Shown: one piece after another, positions 1-9,776 of the stretch
Layout: every line of letters starts with the position of its first letter
How positions within the stretch are numbered: the first letter of the stretch is position 1
Source of the DNA: Oxalobacteraceae bacterium
Lineage (GTDB): Bacteria; Pseudomonadota; Gammaproteobacteria; Burkholderiales; Burkholderiaceae_D
DNA: 64,000 nt
NCBI GenBank assembly: GCA_027490465.1
Contig: JAIXXZ010000085.1
Coordinates: 1-64,000 of the forward strand
Direction of reading: 5' to 3'
Program-made: the position numbers and the translations under genes
Notes under the pieces: model-generated
The model's database searches: none
Told to the model about the DNA's origin: nothing
The model's input: the letters and a program-made list of their open reading frames with translations, nothing else

Positions 1-350
1 AGATTTTTTTTCATCATAGCCTCATTAAGAATGTGTCAAAACAATGCACCGCCCCCCAGTTAACGACATCTTTCTTGTCATGCCAGTGTGTGGCCAGGAT
101 GCTTGCCTACCCGTGGAGTACAAAAGTTGCTGCGAATAGGTGTTGTGTTGCGGTGCGGAAATTATACCAGTCAGAAAACAACTCGTTGGTCGAGTTTCCA
201 GCGGTGGCGCCACTTTGATCGCACTGCAATATCGACTCACCCAAACTGGGTGATAGCGGATCCCTGGATGGGGTTTTTGCATCGTCGGATGCTTCACCGA
301 GAAAGACGGGATGAGCTTCAGTGTGGAGATCGTGCTCCGCTCGCATTAAT
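1..350. other. Gene-poor left edge before fbpA
   Basis: No convincing gene is seen in this stretch. Open frames exist on both strands but show no recognisable family, no good ribosome binding site, and one runs on into fbpA in the wrong frame. A short perfect hairpin (7-bp arms TCACCCA/TGGGTGA around AAC) lies at 237-253 without a following T-run, so it is not a convincing terminator. The right edge abuts a Fur box. Confidence 0.5.
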
Positions 351-365
351 TGAGAATAATTCTCA
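351..365 (+). promoter_or_regulatory. Fur box upstream of the iron importer
   Basis: A perfect 7-1-7 inverted repeat, TGAGAAT-A-ATTCTCA, matches the known Fur operator model (TGATAATNATTATCA). It ends 50 bp before the fbpA start codon. The inference is Fe(II)-Fur repression of fbpABC in iron-replete cells. Confidence 0.85.
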
Positions 366-415
366 TTTGATGTACAATTCGGGCCATCTTTTTTGCTACT
401 ACTGGGCTGCTCATC

Positions 416-1420
416 ATGAAATCATCCCTCCGTCTTCTGAGCGCATTGATGCTGTCTCTGGCAGCGTTTTCCGGTTCCGCGTGGGCCGATACCGTCACCG
501 TCTACTCCGCGCGCAACGAGCAATTGCTCAAGCCTCTGCTGGACCGCTACACCAAGGAAACCGGCACGGAAATCAAATTGCTCACAGCCAACGAAGGTGC
601 CTTGCTCGCGAGACTCAATGCCGAAGGTCCCAGCACGCCCGCCGATGTGCTGATCACGGTGGATGCCGGCAATCTCTGGCTGGCCGCGCAGCAGGGGCAA
701 TTGCAGCCGCTGAAGTCGTCGATACTGAGCGCGAATATCCCTGCGCATCTGCGTGATCCCGGCAACCAGTGGTTCGGCTTGTCTGTTCGTGCGCGCACGA
801 TTGTCTACAACCCGCAGTCGGTTCGCCCCTCGGATTTGTCCACCTATGAAGATCTCGGCAATCCGAAATGGAAAGGCAAGCTCTGTCTGCGTACCAGCAA
901 GAAGGTTTATAACCAGTCGCTGATTGCGATGATGATCAACGAGCTGGGCGAAGCAAAAACAGAAGCCATCGTTAAAAGCTGGGTCGCCAATCTGGCGACC
1001 GATGTCTTCCCTGATGACACAGCTTTGCTGAAAGCCATTGCAGCCGGCCAGTGCCAGGTGGGCATCGTGAACACCTATTACCTCGGACGCTTGCTGGTCA
1101 AAGAGCCGCAATTTCCGGTGGCGCTGTTCTGGGCCAATCAGAATGGCAGTGGTGCGCATGTGAATGTCTCGGGCGCTGGTGTGACACGTCATGCGAAGAA
1201 CGTCGCGGGTGCACAAAAGCTGATTGAGTACTTGTCCATGGATGCTGCACAAAATTTTTATGTGGATGAAGATCTGGAATTTCCCGCCAATCCCAAAGTG
1301 AAGCCGAATTCCATCATCAAGCAATGGGGCCCGTTCAAACAAAATCTGTTGAACGTGTCCAAGGCGGGTGAGTTGCAGTCCGCTGCAACGCGATTGATGG
1401 ACCGCGCCGGCTACAAATAA
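416..1420 (+). CDS. fbpA: Fe(3+) ABC transporter periplasmic iron-binding protein
   Basis: The 334-residue product has a signal peptide (residues 1-24, cleavage after SAWA) and then the fold sequence of FbpA/FutA ferric-iron binding proteins (VYSARNEQLLKPLL at the start of the mature part). Two adjacent tyrosines at 221-222 in NTYYLGRL fit the iron-ligand tyrosines known for this family. It would capture free Fe(3+) in the periplasm and deliver it to the permease encoded 8 bp downstream. The start codon has no strong Shine-Dalgarno, but the signal peptide begins directly at it. The perfect Fur box upstream supports an iron substrate over other ions. Confidence 0.9.
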   Translation: MKSSLRLLSALMLSLAAFSGSAWADTVTVYSARNEQLLKPLLDRYTKETGTEIKLLTANEGALLARLNAEGPSTPADVLITVDAGNLWLAAQQGQLQPLKSSILSANIPAHLRDPGNQWFGLSVRARTIVYNPQSVRPSDLSTYEDLGNPKWKGKLCLRTSKKVYNQSLIAMMINELGEAKTEAIVKSWVANLATDVFPDDTALLKAIAAGQCQVGIVNTYYLGRLLVKEPQFPVALFWANQNGSGAHVNVSGAGVTRHAKNVAGAQKLIEYLSMDAAQNFYVDEDLEFPANPKVKPNSIIKQWGPFKQNLLNVSKAGELQSAATRLMDRAGYK

Positions 1421-1428
1421 AAAACTTC

Positions 1429-3042
1429 ATGATCCACAGCGCTTCAAGGCCGGCATGGTCGGTGCTGGCGCTCTCGCTGCTCACGCTGGTACCGCTGGCG
1501 GTGGTGATGGGCAGCTGGTTGCAGCCGCAGCCCGAGATCTGGGAACACCTGCGCGACTTCGTCTTGCCAGCGGTGCTGCAAAACACGCTGTGGATGGCGC
1601 TGGGTGTGGGCACGGTGGTCACCTTGCTGGGCGTGTCGCTCGCCTGGCTGACGGCGATGTGCGAATTTCCGTGTCGTCGATTTTTTGCTTGGGCGTTGGT
1701 GCTGCCACTGGCCTTGCCCTCTTATGTGCTGGCGTCGGTCATGGTGGGGCTGCTGGACTACAGCGGTGTCGTGCAAACGTTTTTGCGGCAGTGGTTCGGC
1801 CTCTCTGTGGCGCTGCCCTCCATACGATCGATCACAGGCGCGATACTGGTGTTTGGTCTCGTGCTTTATCCCTATGTGTACTTGCTGGCACGTCAGGCGT
1901 TCATGACGCAGGGACGACGTGCGATGGAAGCTGCGCAAACGCTGGGCATGTCGCGCAGGACGGCTTTTTTCAAAGTGGTGTTGCCAATGTCGCGCCCCTG
2001 GTGGGCAGCAGGCATCACGCTGGCACTGATGGAGATGCTGGCCGATTTTGGCACGGTTGCGATATTCAATGTCGATACCTTCACGACCGCGATTTACAAA
2101 GCCTGGCTGAATCTTTTCAATCTGCCAGCGGCATCGCAGCTGGCTTCATTGCTAGCCATGGCCGTCCTTGTGCTGGTGTGGCTGGAGCAGCGCGCACGCG
2201 GGCAGCGCATGTATACCGCCACCGGAGCTACGGCGCGCGCATCGCAGCAAGAGCGCATTGTGCTGCGAGGTGCCGTCGCCGCAATGGCCTTCATCGGGTG
2301 TGCACTGATTTTACTTTTCGCGTTCATTGTTCCCGTTTTGCAGCTTTTGCAGTGGGCGCTCGCAGTCGCATCCAGCGATTGGGATACGCGCTATTGGGGA
2401 TTCATCGGTCATTCGCTGATGCTGGCGACACTCGCCGCCTTGCTGGTGGTGGCCGCGGGCATGTGGATGGCTTACGCACAGCGCCAGCATCCGGGCCGTC
2501 TAACGCAAATATGGGTGCGTTTGTCCACGCTGGGTTATGCATTGCCAGGCATGCTGTTGTCAGTGGGTTTGTTTGTACCTGTTGCCTGGCTCGACTTGCA
2601 GCTGCTGCCGCTCTGGCAATCATGGGGTGTGATACCCGCGCCTGTCATCAAAGGAACGCTAACGGTGATGCTTCTCGCACTCTCTGCGCGTTTCATGGCG
2701 GTGGGCTTTGAACCCATGCAGGCAGCCATGCAGCGCATTACACCGCATCAGGAACAAGCAGCGCGCATTCTGGGATTGAATCGCTGGCAGACGCTGCGTC
2801 GTTTGCACCTGCCCATGCTGCGTTCGGGCTGGCTAGGTGCGAGTCTGTTGGTATTTGTGGAAGTGATGAAGGAAATGCCGATCACGCTCATGACGCGCCC
2901 ATTTGGCTGGGACACGCTGGCGGTTCGCGTGTTTGAAATGAGTTCGGAGGGCATGTGGGAGAGAGCAGCACTGCCGAGCCTGTGCATCGTTACAGCAGGT
3001 ATTTTGCCGGTGATTTTACTGGTGCGGGAAACTGAAAAATGA
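1429..3042 (+). CDS. fbpB: Fe(3+) ABC transporter permease
   Basis: The 537-residue protein is highly hydrophobic with about twelve predicted membrane spans in two homologous halves, the usual build of FbpB-type permeases. Each half carries an EAA-type loop for the ATPase (AMEAAQTLGMSRRTAFFKVV near residue 165, and QEQAARILGLNRWQTLRRLH in the second half). It lies 8 bp after fbpA, and its last four bases overlap the start of the ATPase gene, so all three are one operon. It would form the inner-membrane channel for ferric iron. Confidence 0.9.
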   Translation: MIHSASRPAWSVLALSLLTLVPLAVVMGSWLQPQPEIWEHLRDFVLPAVLQNTLWMALGVGTVVTLLGVSLAWLTAMCEFPCRRFFAWALVLPLALPSYVLASVMVGLLDYSGVVQTFLRQWFGLSVALPSIRSITGAILVFGLVLYPYVYLLARQAFMTQGRRAMEAAQTLGMSRRTAFFKVVLPMSRPWWAAGITLALMEMLADFGTVAIFNVDTFTTAIYKAWLNLFNLPAASQLASLLAMAVLVLVWLEQRARGQRMYTATGATARASQQERIVLRGAVAAMAFIGCALILLFAFIVPVLQLLQWALAVASSDWDTRYWGFIGHSLMLATLAALLVVAAGMWMAYAQRQHPGRLTQIWVRLSTLGYALPGMLLSVGLFVPVAWLDLQLLPLWQSWGVIPAPVIKGTLTVMLLALSARFMAVGFEPMQAAMQRITPHQEQAARILGLNRWQTLRRLHLPMLRSGWLGASLLVFVEVMKEMPITLMTRPFGWDTLAVRVFEMSSEGMWERAALPSLCIVTAGILPVILLVRETEK

Positions 3043-4142
3043 ATCGAGCTCACCGAGGCGATACAAACCCCCCGGCGCTGGTACTGGAAGCGCTGACGCT
3101 GTCTTATCGCTCGCGTTCTGCATCACAGCGTGTGGTGCAGGATTTGTCAATTGATGTGAATAGAGGCGAGATCATCAGTTTGCTCGGCCCATCGGGTTGC
3201 GGCAAGACGACGGTGCTGCGTGCCATCGCCGGATTTCAACCGGTGCAATCGGGCCGTATCGTGCTGATGCAGCGTGAGGTCAGTAGCCTTGCTGTTCATG
3301 TGCCTCCCGAGCGTCGCAAGATTGGTATGGTGTTTCAGGACTATGCGCTATTTCCTCACCTGAATGTCGCGGACAATGTTGGTTTTGGTTTGCATGCGAT
3401 GACCACGGCAGAGCGTCAACATCGCATCGCCGAGCTGCTGCAGCTGGTTGGCATGACCGAGCTTGCGCATCGCTCGCCGCATGAGCTCTCAGGGGGGCAG
3501 CAGCAGCGTGTGGCTTTGGCCCGTGCGCTTGCACCACGACCGGAGCTTTTGTTGATGGACGAGCCTTTCTCCAATCTGGATGTCGAATTGCGTGAAAGGC
3601 TGGCTATTGAAGTGCGCGATCTGCTCAAGCAGACTGGCACGACGGCCATCATCGTTACCCACGATCAGTATGAAGCTTTTTCAGTGGCTGATCGTATTGC
3701 GGTACTCGCGGAGGGACGTTTGCAGCAGTGGGGTACGGCGATGGATTTGTATCATCGACCTGCCAATCGTTTTGTGGCGGGATTTATCGGAGAAGGCGTG
3801 ATGCTTTCAAGCGTTGTTGATGCCCAGGGTTATCTACTCAATACCCTTGGAAAATTTCCCTGCGAGCTGGCGGATGCTTCCTTGAAAGCCGGCGATCAGG
3901 CCGAGATGCTGGTAAGGCCGGATGACATTCAACATGATGATGATAGTCCGCTCAAGGCGCGTGTCGTCAGCAAGGCGTTTCGCGGTGCACAGTTTCTTTA
4001 CACGCTGGCCTTGCCCACCGGGCAGCATCTGATTTCACTGGTACCCAGCCATCATGATCATGCCATCGGTGAGCTGATCGGCATACGTATGGAAATTGAT
4101 CACGTCATCTTCTTTCCTGATGTGAATCAGGTTCTGCGGTAG
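3039..4142 (+). CDS. fbpC: Fe(3+) ABC transporter ATP-binding protein
   Basis: The 367-residue protein is an ABC ATPase with Walker A (GPSGCGKTT, residues 50-58), signature LSGGQQQRV, Walker B LLLMDEPFSNLD, and an H-loop in VTHDQYEAF. After the nucleotide-binding domain (to about residue 240) there is a C-terminal TOBE-like extension, as in FbpC/PotA-type ATPases. The gene overlaps the permease by an ATGA junction, indicating translational coupling. It would energise iron import together with FbpA and FbpB. Confidence 0.9.
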   Translation: MNRAHRGDTNPPALVLEALTLSYRSRSASQRVVQDLSIDVNRGEIISLLGPSGCGKTTVLRAIAGFQPVQSGRIVLMQREVSSLAVHVPPERRKIGMVFQDYALFPHLNVADNVGFGLHAMTTAERQHRIAELLQLVGMTELAHRSPHELSGGQQQRVALARALAPRPELLLMDEPFSNLDVELRERLAIEVRDLLKQTGTTAIIVTHDQYEAFSVADRIAVLAEGRLQQWGTAMDLYHRPANRFVAGFIGEGVMLSSVVDAQGYLLNTLGKFPCELADASLKAGDQAEMLVRPDDIQHDDDSPLKARVVSKAFRGAQFLYTLALPTGQHLISLVPSHHDHAIGELIGIRMEIDHVIFFPDVNQVLR

Positions 4143-4319
4143 TGCCTGGTTCTTCAGTCCCTTCCGTTCGTTTATCTTTCTTTTCATTGATGTTTTCGGC
4201 TCGCAGCTTATCTGTCGGGTAAACTGAAAAGCTTCCGCCCTGCGGCCCGGGGAACCATTGCTACATCCAAGGCTTCGAATCTGAGGCAGGCAACAGCTTG
4301 CAGCTATCGGGGGAGTGCG

Positions 4320-7022
4320 TTGGTTTGGTACGGGCAATATGTCGCAAAATTTTTCAGGAGAATACAAGATGAATCCATGACCATCTATGCATGGATGGTG
4401 AGTCTCTTGGTTCTTCTGAGTTTGTTGTGGGTGACAACTGAGTTATCGCTGCGACAGGAAGACGAGCGAGTTCGATCGTATACGATGAATCAAGCGATCT
4501 CGCTGACTAATTCCTATGCCACGCAGTTGACTTTTCTGATTGAGCAAATGAATCAGATTCTTCTGCGCATTCATGCGAGGTGGCAGGATATGCCCGACTT
4601 GCTGGATCTTGCGCGCGACAGAGAACTGGGTCTTTTCCCTGACAGAGATGAATTTTTCATCTTTATTCTCGACGCAAAAGGCCAAATGGTCAAAGCGTCC
4701 GGTGTACCAAATCAACGCGATGATTTTTTCAGGGACGGATATTTCGCGTTACAGAAAAACGATTGCTGCAGAAATATTCTGATCACCACAAAAAATCTGG
4801 GACCAAGTATTAACGATAAGGTGATTTATTTTTCCAGGCGTCTGAGCCGCCAGGATGGTAGTTTTGGCGGTGTGGTGGTGATCTCTGTTCAATCTGATTT
4901 TCTCGCGACGTTTCAGGACGAACCTTTGCGCAATAAGCATGATTTTATCAGCGCGCGTCTAGCTAGCGGCGCCCTTCTGGCAACCCGTATGGATGCCGGA
5001 AATAATCAAAAAAATGTCTTTTATCTTCAAGATCCCAGGTTCTCGGAATCTCAGGGAATTCGACTTGAATCAGCAGATAAATTTCGAGATGACAAAGCGC
5101 GTTATGTTGCCTGGCGCAAGTTGAAGGATTATCCGCTGGTCACATTGGCGGGGCTGACGGAGGAAGATGCGCTCGCAGGTTATCGGGTACTGGCGCGTCA
5201 TTATCGATTGACTGCGACGATGGCCAGTGTGCTGTTTCTCATCTTTGCCGCTGTTGGTATATGGTTCTCGGGAAGACTGGCAGTCAGACGACGCGCCGAA
5301 GAGAATGTAAGGTCCACTTATCGTATGGCCACGGATGCAGCCAATGAAGGTTTTTATATGCTCCGTCCTGTCTTTTCAGACGATGATTTGCTCCTTGATT
5401 TTTATATCGAAGATTGCAACGATCGCGCTGCACTATTGCTTGGCTCAACACGTTCCCATTTAACTGGCAGACTCGCTAGCCAAGCTATGCAGCACAAACT
5501 GCTCGAAGACTTGATAGAGGTATGCCGTCGCGCACTCCAATCAGGCATGTACGAGGATGAATTTCGTGTGCCCTCTCAGGGTGGTCTGGACGCAAAATGG
5601 GTTTACCGTCGTGCTGTGCATTCTGGTGCCGGTATTGCATTGACTCTGCGAGATATCTCCGAACTCAAGGCGCATGAGCAAACGCTGGCCGATCTTGCCA
5701 ATAAAGATGCATTGACACTGCTGCCTAATCGGCGGTGGCTCAGTGGTTTTTTACCTGAGGCAGTGCAAAGGGCGCAGCACAATGGCAGTCGTCTCGCCAT
5801 GTTTTTCATCGATCTCGATAATTTCAAGCTAGTCAATGACACGCTTGGACATCAGGCTGGTGATGAACTGCTGACTCAGGCGGCGAACCGTATTTGTCAT
5901 GCGGTACGTGCGAGTGATCGTGTGGTTCGGCTGGGTGGTGATGAGTTTACGGTCGTGCTTGAACATATTGGGAGTAATCGAGATATCGCTCGAGTGGCTG
6001 ACAGTATCATCCAGATTCTGAGTGAGCCTTTCGCCCTCACCGCTGGCGCTGGCAATCGGGTATCCGCATCCATAGGCATCAGCGTGTATCCCAATGATGG
6101 TCAAGATGCCAATACCTTGTTGAAGCATGCGGATGTCGCGATGTATGCAGCGAAAGCCGAGGGTAAATCGCGACATCATTTCTACCATCCGAAACTTTCC
6201 GATGCGATCCTGCTCAGACTGAGCAAGGAGCGTGCATTGCGGCAAGCGATCGATAAGGACGAGTTTGTCGTTTACTACCAGCCACGGGTGGCGACACATA
6301 CAGGTTATCTGTGCAGTCTCGAAGCCTTGCTGCGCTGGCATCATCCCGAACTAGGGCTGGTTCATCCGCTTGATTTCATTGATGTTGCAGAAGATGCCGG
6401 ACTGATTATTTCCATCGGCGAAACGGTAATACAGAAGGTGGCGATGCAGCTTGATGACTGGCGCCGCCGTGGTCTGCGGGTGGTGCCTGTCTCTGTCAAT
6501 ATTTCGCCCTACCAGCTTCGTTCGGGAACCACCGCAGCTTATGTTGAAAAAATCGTGAAACAGTATCAGCTTCCGGTTGATTGGCTCGAAGTGGAGGTGA
6601 CCGAGTCGGCCGTCGTGGATCGTAGCGTGGTGGTCTCCAACGAGCTGGACGCCTTGCGCAAGCAGGGGGTGCGCTTGATGATTGATGATTTTGGTGCGGG
6701 CTATTCATCGCTGGCGCAATTGCACAGGCTGGATGTCGATGTTCTGAAAGTCGATCAGGCTTTCACGCATGCTCTGGCGGAAGGCTCTGAGGGAGAAATT
6801 GTGTACCGCGCCGTTGTATCAATGGCGGTTGCGCTGGACATGCAAGTGGTGGCTGAAGGTGTGGAGACATTGGCGCAGCTGGATTTGTTAAAAAAAATCG
6901 GCTGTCACGAAATACAAGGGCATATCATTTCACCCGCTTTGCCTGCGAAGGAGATAGAGCTGCTGATGCAAAAAACAATCATGCCGCCTTTTGATCAGAT
7001 GACTCAGCTGGCGATTGTTTGA
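4320..7022 (+). CDS. Membrane GGDEF-EAL protein with periplasmic Cache-like sensor
   Basis: The 900-residue protein has a membrane segment near residues 21-40, an extracytoplasmic region to about 295 that resembles dCACHE sensors, a second membrane segment near 298-322, a PAS-like stretch (about 330-460), a GGDEF domain with an intact GGDEF motif (RLGGDEFTVV), and an EAL domain with an intact EALLRW motif. Both cyclic-di-GMP synthesis and hydrolysis are therefore possible; which one dominates cannot be read. The TTG start at 4320 is chosen because a GGGGAG element lies 4-5 bases upstream and the resulting N-terminus is basic (KFFRR) before the first span, fitting the positive-inside rule. An alternative ATG at 4377 would remove that segment. 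It is a separate unit from fbpABC, 177 bp away. Confidence 0.85.
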   Translation: MVWYGQYVAKFFRRIQDESMTIYAWMVSLLVLLSLLWVTTELSLRQEDERVRSYTMNQAISLTNSYATQLTFLIEQMNQILLRIHARWQDMPDLLDLARDRELGLFPDRDEFFIFILDAKGQMVKASGVPNQRDDFFRDGYFALQKNDCCRNILITTKNLGPSINDKVIYFSRRLSRQDGSFGGVVVISVQSDFLATFQDEPLRNKHDFISARLASGALLATRMDAGNNQKNVFYLQDPRFSESQGIRLESADKFRDDKARYVAWRKLKDYPLVTLAGLTEEDALAGYRVLARHYRLTATMASVLFLIFAAVGIWFSGRLAVRRRAEENVRSTYRMATDAANEGFYMLRPVFSDDDLLLDFYIEDCNDRAALLLGSTRSHLTGRLASQAMQHKLLEDLIEVCRRALQSGMYEDEFRVPSQGGLDAKWVYRRAVHSGAGIALTLRDISELKAHEQTLADLANKDALTLLPNRRWLSGFLPEAVQRAQHNGSRLAMFFIDLDNFKLVNDTLGHQAGDELLTQAANRICHAVRASDRVVRLGGDEFTVVLEHIGSNRDIARVADSIIQILSEPFALTAGAGNRVSASIGISVYPNDGQDANTLLKHADVAMYAAKAEGKSRHHFYHPKLSDAILLRLSKERALRQAIDKDEFVVYYQPRVATHTGYLCSLEALLRWHHPELGLVHPLDFIDVAEDAGLIISIGETVIQKVAMQLDDWRRRGLRVVPVSVNISPYQLRSGTTAAYVEKIVKQYQLPVDWLEVEVTESAVVDRSVVVSNELDALRKQGVRLMIDDFGAGYSSLAQLHRLDVDVLKVDQAFTHALAEGSEGEIVYRAVVSMAVALDMQVVAEGVETLAQLDLLKKIGCHEIQGHIISPALPAKEIELLMQKTIMPPFDQMTQLAIV

Positions 7023-7043
7023 CAAGGTGAGTCCGTGTGCGGC

Positions 7044-9689
7044 TTATTTGAAGCTCAGGCCGATTTTTTTGATCACTTGAAAGCAGGGCAGCAGCAAAAG
7101 ACCGATCAAAAAGCTACCCAGCCACGCCTGCGCACTCATGGAGGCAAATCGAAATGGCTGAGCCAGCATGGGTATGCTGGTGATAGCGGCTAGAGCCAGC
7201 AACGTAATGCCCAGTACCCAAAGCGAGGTGGGCGTCAGTGGGTACCATAGCCGCTGCCATTCCGTTCGCGCCGAGCGACTCGGCATGATCAGCGCCGCAT
7301 TGGCCGTCACCAGAATGACAAAAGCAGCTGTGGCTGCGGTGGCGGCAGCAGTCTCTTGCGACAACAGCCAGGCATAAATGCCGAAAATCACGGCAGTTGT
7401 GAAGCTGCCGTAGGCCAGGCCCCGGAAGATATGTTGCGCTGACAGTAGCGCCTCGTCGCTCTGACGCGGTGGGCGGTTCATCAGATCGGCATCGCCCTCT
7501 TCGGCTTCAAACACAATCGAGCAGGCGGGATCGATCACCAGTTCCAGAAAAGCGATGTGGAGTGGTGCCAGTATCAGCGGCAGACCGAAGAGTACCGGTA
7601 GCAGGGCCAGACCAGCGATGGGAATGTGCACTGCCAGCGTATAAATCATGGCTTGTCGCATATTGGCGAAGGTGCGTCTGCCCATGCGAATCGCCTGCAC
7701 AATGGAATTGAAATCATCCTTGAGCAGTACCAGCGAGGCCGCCTCACGAGCGACATCGGTACCGCGTTGTCCCATTGCGATACCGATATGGGCTGCCTTG
7801 AGTGCCGGCGCATCGTTCACGCCATCCCCGGTCATCGCAACCACATGGCCTTGTGCTTTCAGCGCTTCGACCAGTGCCAGTTTTTGCGCAGGCCTGATGC
7901 GAGCAAAGACATTGATTCGTGCAGCGCGTTCTGCAAGTTCATCCTGACTCAGGCTGACGATTTCACTGCCAGTGATGATGCCCTCGCTATGGATGCCTGC
8001 CTGCCGGGCAATCGCTTGCGCGGTGCGTGGATGGTCACCCGTAATCATGACAACGCGAATTCCAGCGCGCAGGCATTGCGCGACAGCATTCGGGACTTCC
8101 TCGCGCAATGGATCTGCCAGCGCAATCAACCCCAGCCACTGAAAATCAAAGGCCTGCTGATGTTCTGGCCACGGACGGCCGCAGAGGTGCACGGCTTTCG
8201 CGACACCCAACACACGCAGTCCCTGATCAGCCATTGCAGCGGCTTGTGCTTCGATCTCATCGCGCAAAGTCTCGGAGAGCGCGCACAGCTCTGCGACCGC
8301 TTCCGGTGCGCCTTTGGCGGCCACAATATCGTGCAGTCCCAAGCCTGACTGCCACAAATGCGTCATAGCGAATAGCTGTGGCGAGAGTTCATATTCGCGT
8401 GCGAGACGCCATTCCGGGTGCAGGCGATTCGTCTCTGATAAATGCACGCCTGCCATGTGATGAAATGCCTGCTCCATGGGGTCATGTGGTGAGATCTCGC
8501 TGGCCAGCACGGCGTATTCGAGAAGTTCGAGGTGGGTATCGGGCAGCGGTGCAGTCAGAGGCACAGTCAGAGGCGCAGTCAGAGATGCGGATAAAGGCTG
8601 GCTGACATCAATAGCCTGCTGGTCCGTATAAAGTACGGCGACGCGCATGCGATTCTCGGTCAGGGTACCGGTTTTATCCACGCACAATACCGAGGTCTCA
8701 CCCAGTGTCTCTATTGAATTCAAACGGCGCGTCAATACTTGTTGCGCGGCCAGTCGACGTGCTGCCATCGCCATGAAAATAATCATGATGACCGCGAACT
8801 CCTGCGGTAACAGGGACATGGCCAGCGCAATGCCAGCCAGCAGTGCATCCAGCCAGCTACCACGCAGCAGCCAGAACAGCAGCACCAGTCCGCAAGACAG
8901 CGCTATACCGAAGGTCGCCAGCCGTCGGGTGAGTCGGCCCATCTCTTCACGCAGCGGCGAGGGCGTGATGGCAATGCTTTCCAGCGACTTGCCGATACGG
9001 CCCATCTCGGTGTGATGAGCGGTAGCGGTGACCAGAACGACACCCTGACCCGCGACCACCAATGTTCCGGCATACACCTTGTCGCCGGATTTTTTCATCA
9101 CCGATTCGGATTCGCCGGTGAGCATGGATTCATTGGTCGCCAGTTCATGCGCGTCAATCAGCAGGCCATCGGCAGGAATACGGTCGCCTTCGGCCAGTAC
9201 CAGCACATCTTCGCGAACCACATCCCGTCCGGCTATACGCTGAGCCTGGCCACTGCGGATCACCAGGGCGCGTGGGCTCGACATGTCCCGCAGCGCAGCC
9301 AGCGCATTGTCGGTGCGGCGCTCCTGAAATGCGGTCATCCCCACGATGATGAATACGAAGGCCAGCAGTATCAGGGCCTCGTGGGTATCGCCCATCGCAA
9401 AGTAGATAGCACCGGCCCCCAGCAATAGCAAAAACATGGGCTCGCGCAAGACTTCGAGCAGGATGTCGCGCAGCGTGCGGCGCTGCGACAGGCCGAGTTC
9501 ATTCTGACCCTCCTGATGCAGCCGTTGGCGGGCGAGGTCGGCATCAAGGCCACGGGGCTGGGTAGGGGTCATGAGATGAATGATGCTTGCCGGTAATGCG
9601 TTGTCTGCGTATAAAGGTATATCACTTTGGGGTTGTAACCTGCTAAGTCTTGCTCTCTTTGCCGGTTTGCCAGACAGCTTGAGTTCCAT
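7044..9689 (-). CDS. Cation-translocating P-type ATPase (P2-like)
   Basis: The 881-residue protein shows the P-type ATPase plan: TGES actuator motif at 191-194, phosphorylation site DKTGTLTENR with Asp338, hinge motif GDGVNDAPAL and six C-terminal membrane spans. The membrane motif is PQEF at 295-298 in place of the PEGL of calcium pumps and CPC of heavy-metal pumps, so the ion cannot be assigned with certainty; the C-terminal layout fits P2-type (calcium or related) ATPases. No N-terminal heavy-metal domain is present. A short LTAP repeat occurs at about 370-382 in the cytoplasmic loop. It diverges from the DUF4337 gene. A shorter start at 9572 is possible. Confidence 0.85.
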   Translation of the reverse strand: MELKLSGKPAKRARLSRLQPQSDIPLYADNALPASIIHLMTPTQPRGLDADLARQRLHQEGQNELGLSQRRTLRDILLEVLREPMFLLLLGAGAIYFAMGDTHEALILLAFVFIIVGMTAFQERRTDNALAALRDMSSPRALVIRSGQAQRIAGRDVVREDVLVLAEGDRIPADGLLIDAHELATNESMLTGESESVMKKSGDKVYAGTLVVAGQGVVLVTATAHHTEMGRIGKSLESIAITPSPLREEMGRLTRRLATFGIALSCGLVLLFWLLRGSWLDALLAGIALAMSLLPQEFAVIMIIFMAMAARRLAAQQVLTRRLNSIETLGETSVLCVDKTGTLTENRMRVAVLYTDQQAIDVSQPLSASLTAPLTVPLTAPLPDTHLELLEYAVLASEISPHDPMEQAFHHMAGVHLSETNRLHPEWRLAREYELSPQLFAMTHLWQSGLGLHDIVAAKGAPEAVAELCALSETLRDEIEAQAAAMADQGLRVLGVAKAVHLCGRPWPEHQQAFDFQWLGLIALADPLREEVPNAVAQCLRAGIRVVMITGDHPRTAQAIARQAGIHSEGIITGSEIVSLSQDELAERAARINVFARIRPAQKLALVEALKAQGHVVAMTGDGVNDAPALKAAHIGIAMGQRGTDVAREAASLVLLKDDFNSIVQAIRMGRRTFANMRQAMIYTLAVHIPIAGLALLPVLFGLPLILAPLHIAFLELVIDPACSIVFEAEEGDADLMNRPPRQSDEALLSAQHIFRGLAYGSFTTAVIFGIYAWLLSQETAAATAATAAFVILVTANAALIMPSRSARTEWQRLWYPLTPTSLWVLGITLLALAAITSIPMLAQPFRFASMSAQAWLGSFLIGLLLLPCFQVIKKIGLSFK
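8549..8584 (+). repeat. 12-bp tandem repeat, three units, inside the P-type ATPase gene
   Basis: Three head-to-tail units of the form GYRCAGTCAGAG differ only at the second and third positions. Read on the minus strand they encode consecutive LTAP/LTVP blocks just after the phosphorylation site region. The unit is a multiple of three, so copy-number change would lengthen or shorten the loop without breaking the frame. Confidence 0.75.
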
Positions 9690-9776
9690 TTTGGCCGAGA
9701 CGCGCCGGATTCGCGGTTTCTTTTGACGTTTTGTTGACCAATTACAATATCGGTTTTCAAGATCGGGGAGGGCAAA

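Noticed and set aside
237-253. Perfect short hairpin TCACCCA-AAC-TGGGTGA
   Set aside because: No T-run follows and no upstream gene is visible, so it is not called a terminator; it may be chance.
88-756. Plus-strand 222-codon frame at the left edge
   Set aside because: It overlaps fbpA in another frame, lacks a ribosome binding site and matches no family; it is a shadow of high-GC coding sequence.
422-1342. Minus-strand 306-codon frame opposite fbpA
   Set aside because: It mirrors fbpA codon structure on the other strand and has no recognisable motif.
1429-3042. Assignment of the left ABC system to thiamine or polyamine uptake
   Set aside because: The domain layout alone could fit, but the paired tyrosines in the binding protein and the perfect Fur box favour ferric iron.
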